A DNA stretch of 64,000 nt from Sulfurirhabdus sp043759595. Its GTDB lineage: Bacteria > Pseudomonadota > Gammaproteobacteria > Burkholderiales > SMCO01. Where the stretch lies: the NCBI GenBank assembly GCA_043759595.1, contig JAYVLG010000031.1, positions 1-64,000 on the forward strand. The letters run 5' to 3'. Positions within the stretch are counted from its first letter, which is position 1. Each line of letters starts with the position of its first letter. The translations under genes and the position numbers were made by a program. A model generated the notes under the pieces. It worked only from the letters and a program-made list of their open reading frames with translations, did not search any database and was not told where the DNA came from. Of this stretch, positions 62,507-64,000 are shown piece by piece.

Positions 62507-62724
62507 CCTAGAAACCTCAGTTAACCGCTAAACGTAACATTGAACTAATAATTCAAATAGAATTTTTAATGATTCCCTGGTTCATCCGGTTGGTGAGACC
62601 GCTATGGGTTGGAATTGCACAGTTTTCGCATAGCAGGGCTGCGTTGCAATTCCTTGAAATGGAATGACCATTCTGCGTCATTGCGCCTTGCCCTGCGCAC
62701 CAAAAACAGCACACTCCAACCCAT
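62507..62724 (-). repeat. Dispersed intergenic repeat, full inverted copy
   Basis: The 218-base sequence is the reverse complement of the copy at 25159-25373 with high identity. The core 62604-62724 is an imperfect palindrome of 121 bases, with ends ATGGGTTGGA and TCCAACCCAT, centred on GGAATGACCATTC. It sits in the 627-base gap between argJ and secA, which holds no gene. Confidence 0.75.
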
Positions 62725-62916
62725 CCAACTAAGGTTTCTAGGATTATTTTACGCTTTCAGGTTCCATGAGTGCCGTGATTTGCTAAGGACTATATTGCAC
62801 ACCTATCGCAACTTATGGTTAAGAATTGCCCTGACTTACCCTGCACCGCGAAGAGCTCACACTACAATCTGCCCTACTACCGGGTTCACGTTAATATGCA
62901 TAAAGTTGACTGAATA

Positions 62917-62944
62917 AAAAAGCGGGAATAAATTCCCGCTTTTT
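62917..62944 (-). terminator. Intrinsic terminator of secA
   Basis: AAAAAGCGGGAA and TTCCCGCTTTTT form a 12-base-pair stem with a 4-base loop. On the minus strand it is followed by TTTTTTATT. It lies 49 bases after the secA stop. Confidence 0.9.
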
Positions 62945-62992
62945 AAAAATAACACATAAACATATTTGATCAGCAAAGACCAAAACACGTCA

Positions 62993-64000
62993 TTAATTTA
63001 ATTTCCCATGACACTGTTTATATTTTTTACCAGAGCCACATGGGCATGGATCATTTCGCCCAACCTTGTCTCCCTCGCGAACAACCGTTTGCTGTGCAGT
63101 CTCTCCCTCATCGGTACCCGCCAAGGCATCCTCATAGTCTGCATGGTGATATTGCACGTTTTCAAGCTCACTGGGCTCAACCGCCTCAACATCTTCTTCA
63201 CTACGAACCTGGACAGTCATTACCAGCTTGGTTACTTCATACTTGATGGTTTCAAGCATGCTCGAGAACAATTCAAACGCTTCACGCTTATATTCCTGCT
63301 TTGGATTCTTCTGCGCATAACCACGTAAATGAATCCCCTGGCGCAAATGATCTAAAGCCGCCAAATGCTCGCGCCAATGATTATCCAATCCCTGCAGCAT
63401 GACTGCACGTTCAAAATGATGCATGACTTCCGGGCCCACTTTCTCCAGTTTTGCCTGGTATTGAGTATGGGCAGCATCAATGATGCGCTGACGCAATCCT
63501 TCTTCATTTAAACTGGATTCTTTGTCCAACCAATCCTGCAGCGGTAATTGCAACTGAAACTCTGACGCAAGCACTTTTTCCAGATCAGCCACTTCCCACT
63601 CTTCTTCCATACTGTGAGGAACAATGTGTTGACTGATCAAATCGAGAATAACATTTTCCCGCATATCACGAATCGTTTCAGAGATATCCTGCACTTCCAG
63701 AAGTTCGTTACGCTGCTGATAAATCACACGACGCTGATCATTGGAAACATCATCGTATTCCAGTAATTGCTTGCGCATATCAAAGTTACGGGCTTCAACT
63801 TTTCGCTGTGCATTTTCGATCGCTCGAGTTACCCATGGATGTTCAATCGCTTCACCCTCAGGCATTTTAAGGCGATCCATAATAGACGCCACGCGATCAG
63901 AAGCAAATATTCTTAGCAATGAATCTTCTAACGATAAATAGAACCGGCTGGATCCCTGGTCACCCTGTCGACCAGCCCGGCCACGCAACTGGTTATCCAC
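62993..64000 (-). CDS. secA: Preprotein translocase ATPase SecA (C-terminal part, runs off the window)
   Basis: The visible 335 residues cover the end of the second nucleotide-binding domain (NQLRGRAGRQGDQGSSRFYLSLED), the helical scaffold and wing domains, an acidic linker and the zinc-binding SEC-C motif (DPCPCGSGKKYKQCH), which binds SecB and the membrane. The 5' part lies beyond 64000. Confidence 0.97.
   Translation of the reverse strand: MDNQLRGRAGRQGDQGSSRFYLSLEDSLLRIFASDRVASIMDRLKMPEGEAIEHPWVTRAIENAQRKVEARNFDMRKQLLEYDDVSNDQRRVIYQQRNELLEVQDISETIRDMRENVILDLISQHIVPHSMEEEWEVADLEKVLASEFQLQLPLQDWLDKESSLNEEGLRQRIIDAAHTQYQAKLEKVGPEVMHHFERAVMLQGLDNHWREHLAALDHLRQGIHLRGYAQKNPKQEYKREAFELFSSMLETIKYEVTKLVMTVQVRSEEDVEAVEPSELENVQYHHADYEDALAGTDEGETAQQTVVREGDKVGRNDPCPCGSGKKYKQCHGKLN

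Overview
The window looks like the chromosome of a betaproteobacterium, most likely of the Nitrosomonadales (Gallionella/Sulfuricella-like). The evidence is gene order (secA-argJ-DUF815 ATPase-MutT/ThiE; pilB-pilC-pilD-coaE-zapD-yacG; rpsP-rimM-trmD-rplS; rpsU/yqeY/dnaG/rpoD) and protein similarity judged by eye. No rRNA gene is present, so the genus cannot be fixed. Most of the window has moderate GC; about 14.7-21.3 kb is visibly GC-richer.

Left third (0-21 kb): an RNase Z-like hydrolase, a YbaK-type deacylase and a lone hfq, then a hydrogen-oxidation locus. Maturation genes hypC-hypA-hypB-hypD lie on the minus strand. A divergent plus-strand operon encodes a small cytochrome c, an endopeptidase, a HupH-type chaperone and the Isp-type uptake [NiFe]-hydrogenase (small subunit, Isp1 cytochrome b, Isp2 Hdr-like protein, large subunit). 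hypE and hypF are not here. Between the two halves sits a GGDEF-EAL gene with an in-frame amber codon. The GC-rich segment carries SelO and a short KdpD-like kinase, KdpE-like regulator and Kup potassium transporter in one operon.

Middle (21-34 kb): an Atm1-type exporter, a SIMPL protein, a CHASE2-GGDEF-EAL protein paired with a LysM-FecR protein, and the most interesting locus of the window. There a secreted DsrE-like protein is transcribed divergently from an ECF sigma factor and a membrane anti-sigma factor whose periplasmic part is itself DsrE-like. The two transcription units have near-identical, oppositely oriented ECF-type promoters (GGAAT-N17-CGTC). This points to an autoregulated trans-envelope signalling circuit in which a DsrE domain is the sensor.

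Right half (34-64 kb): mainly housekeeping genes. These are two tRNAs, rpoD, dnaG and yqeY, then a 2.4-kb insertion (GGDEF gene with an ochre codon plus a PhnD-like binding protein) that separates rpsU from its usual partners, tsaD, plsY, folB, xerD, ogt, the rpsP-rplS operon, ffh, type IV pilus genes, copper-related proteins, argJ and the 3' part of secA. A ~215-bp intergenic repeat with a fold-back core occurs twice in full and once as a fragment. Three genes carry single lesions (amber, ochre, -1 frameshift), which are either recent decay or sequence errors.
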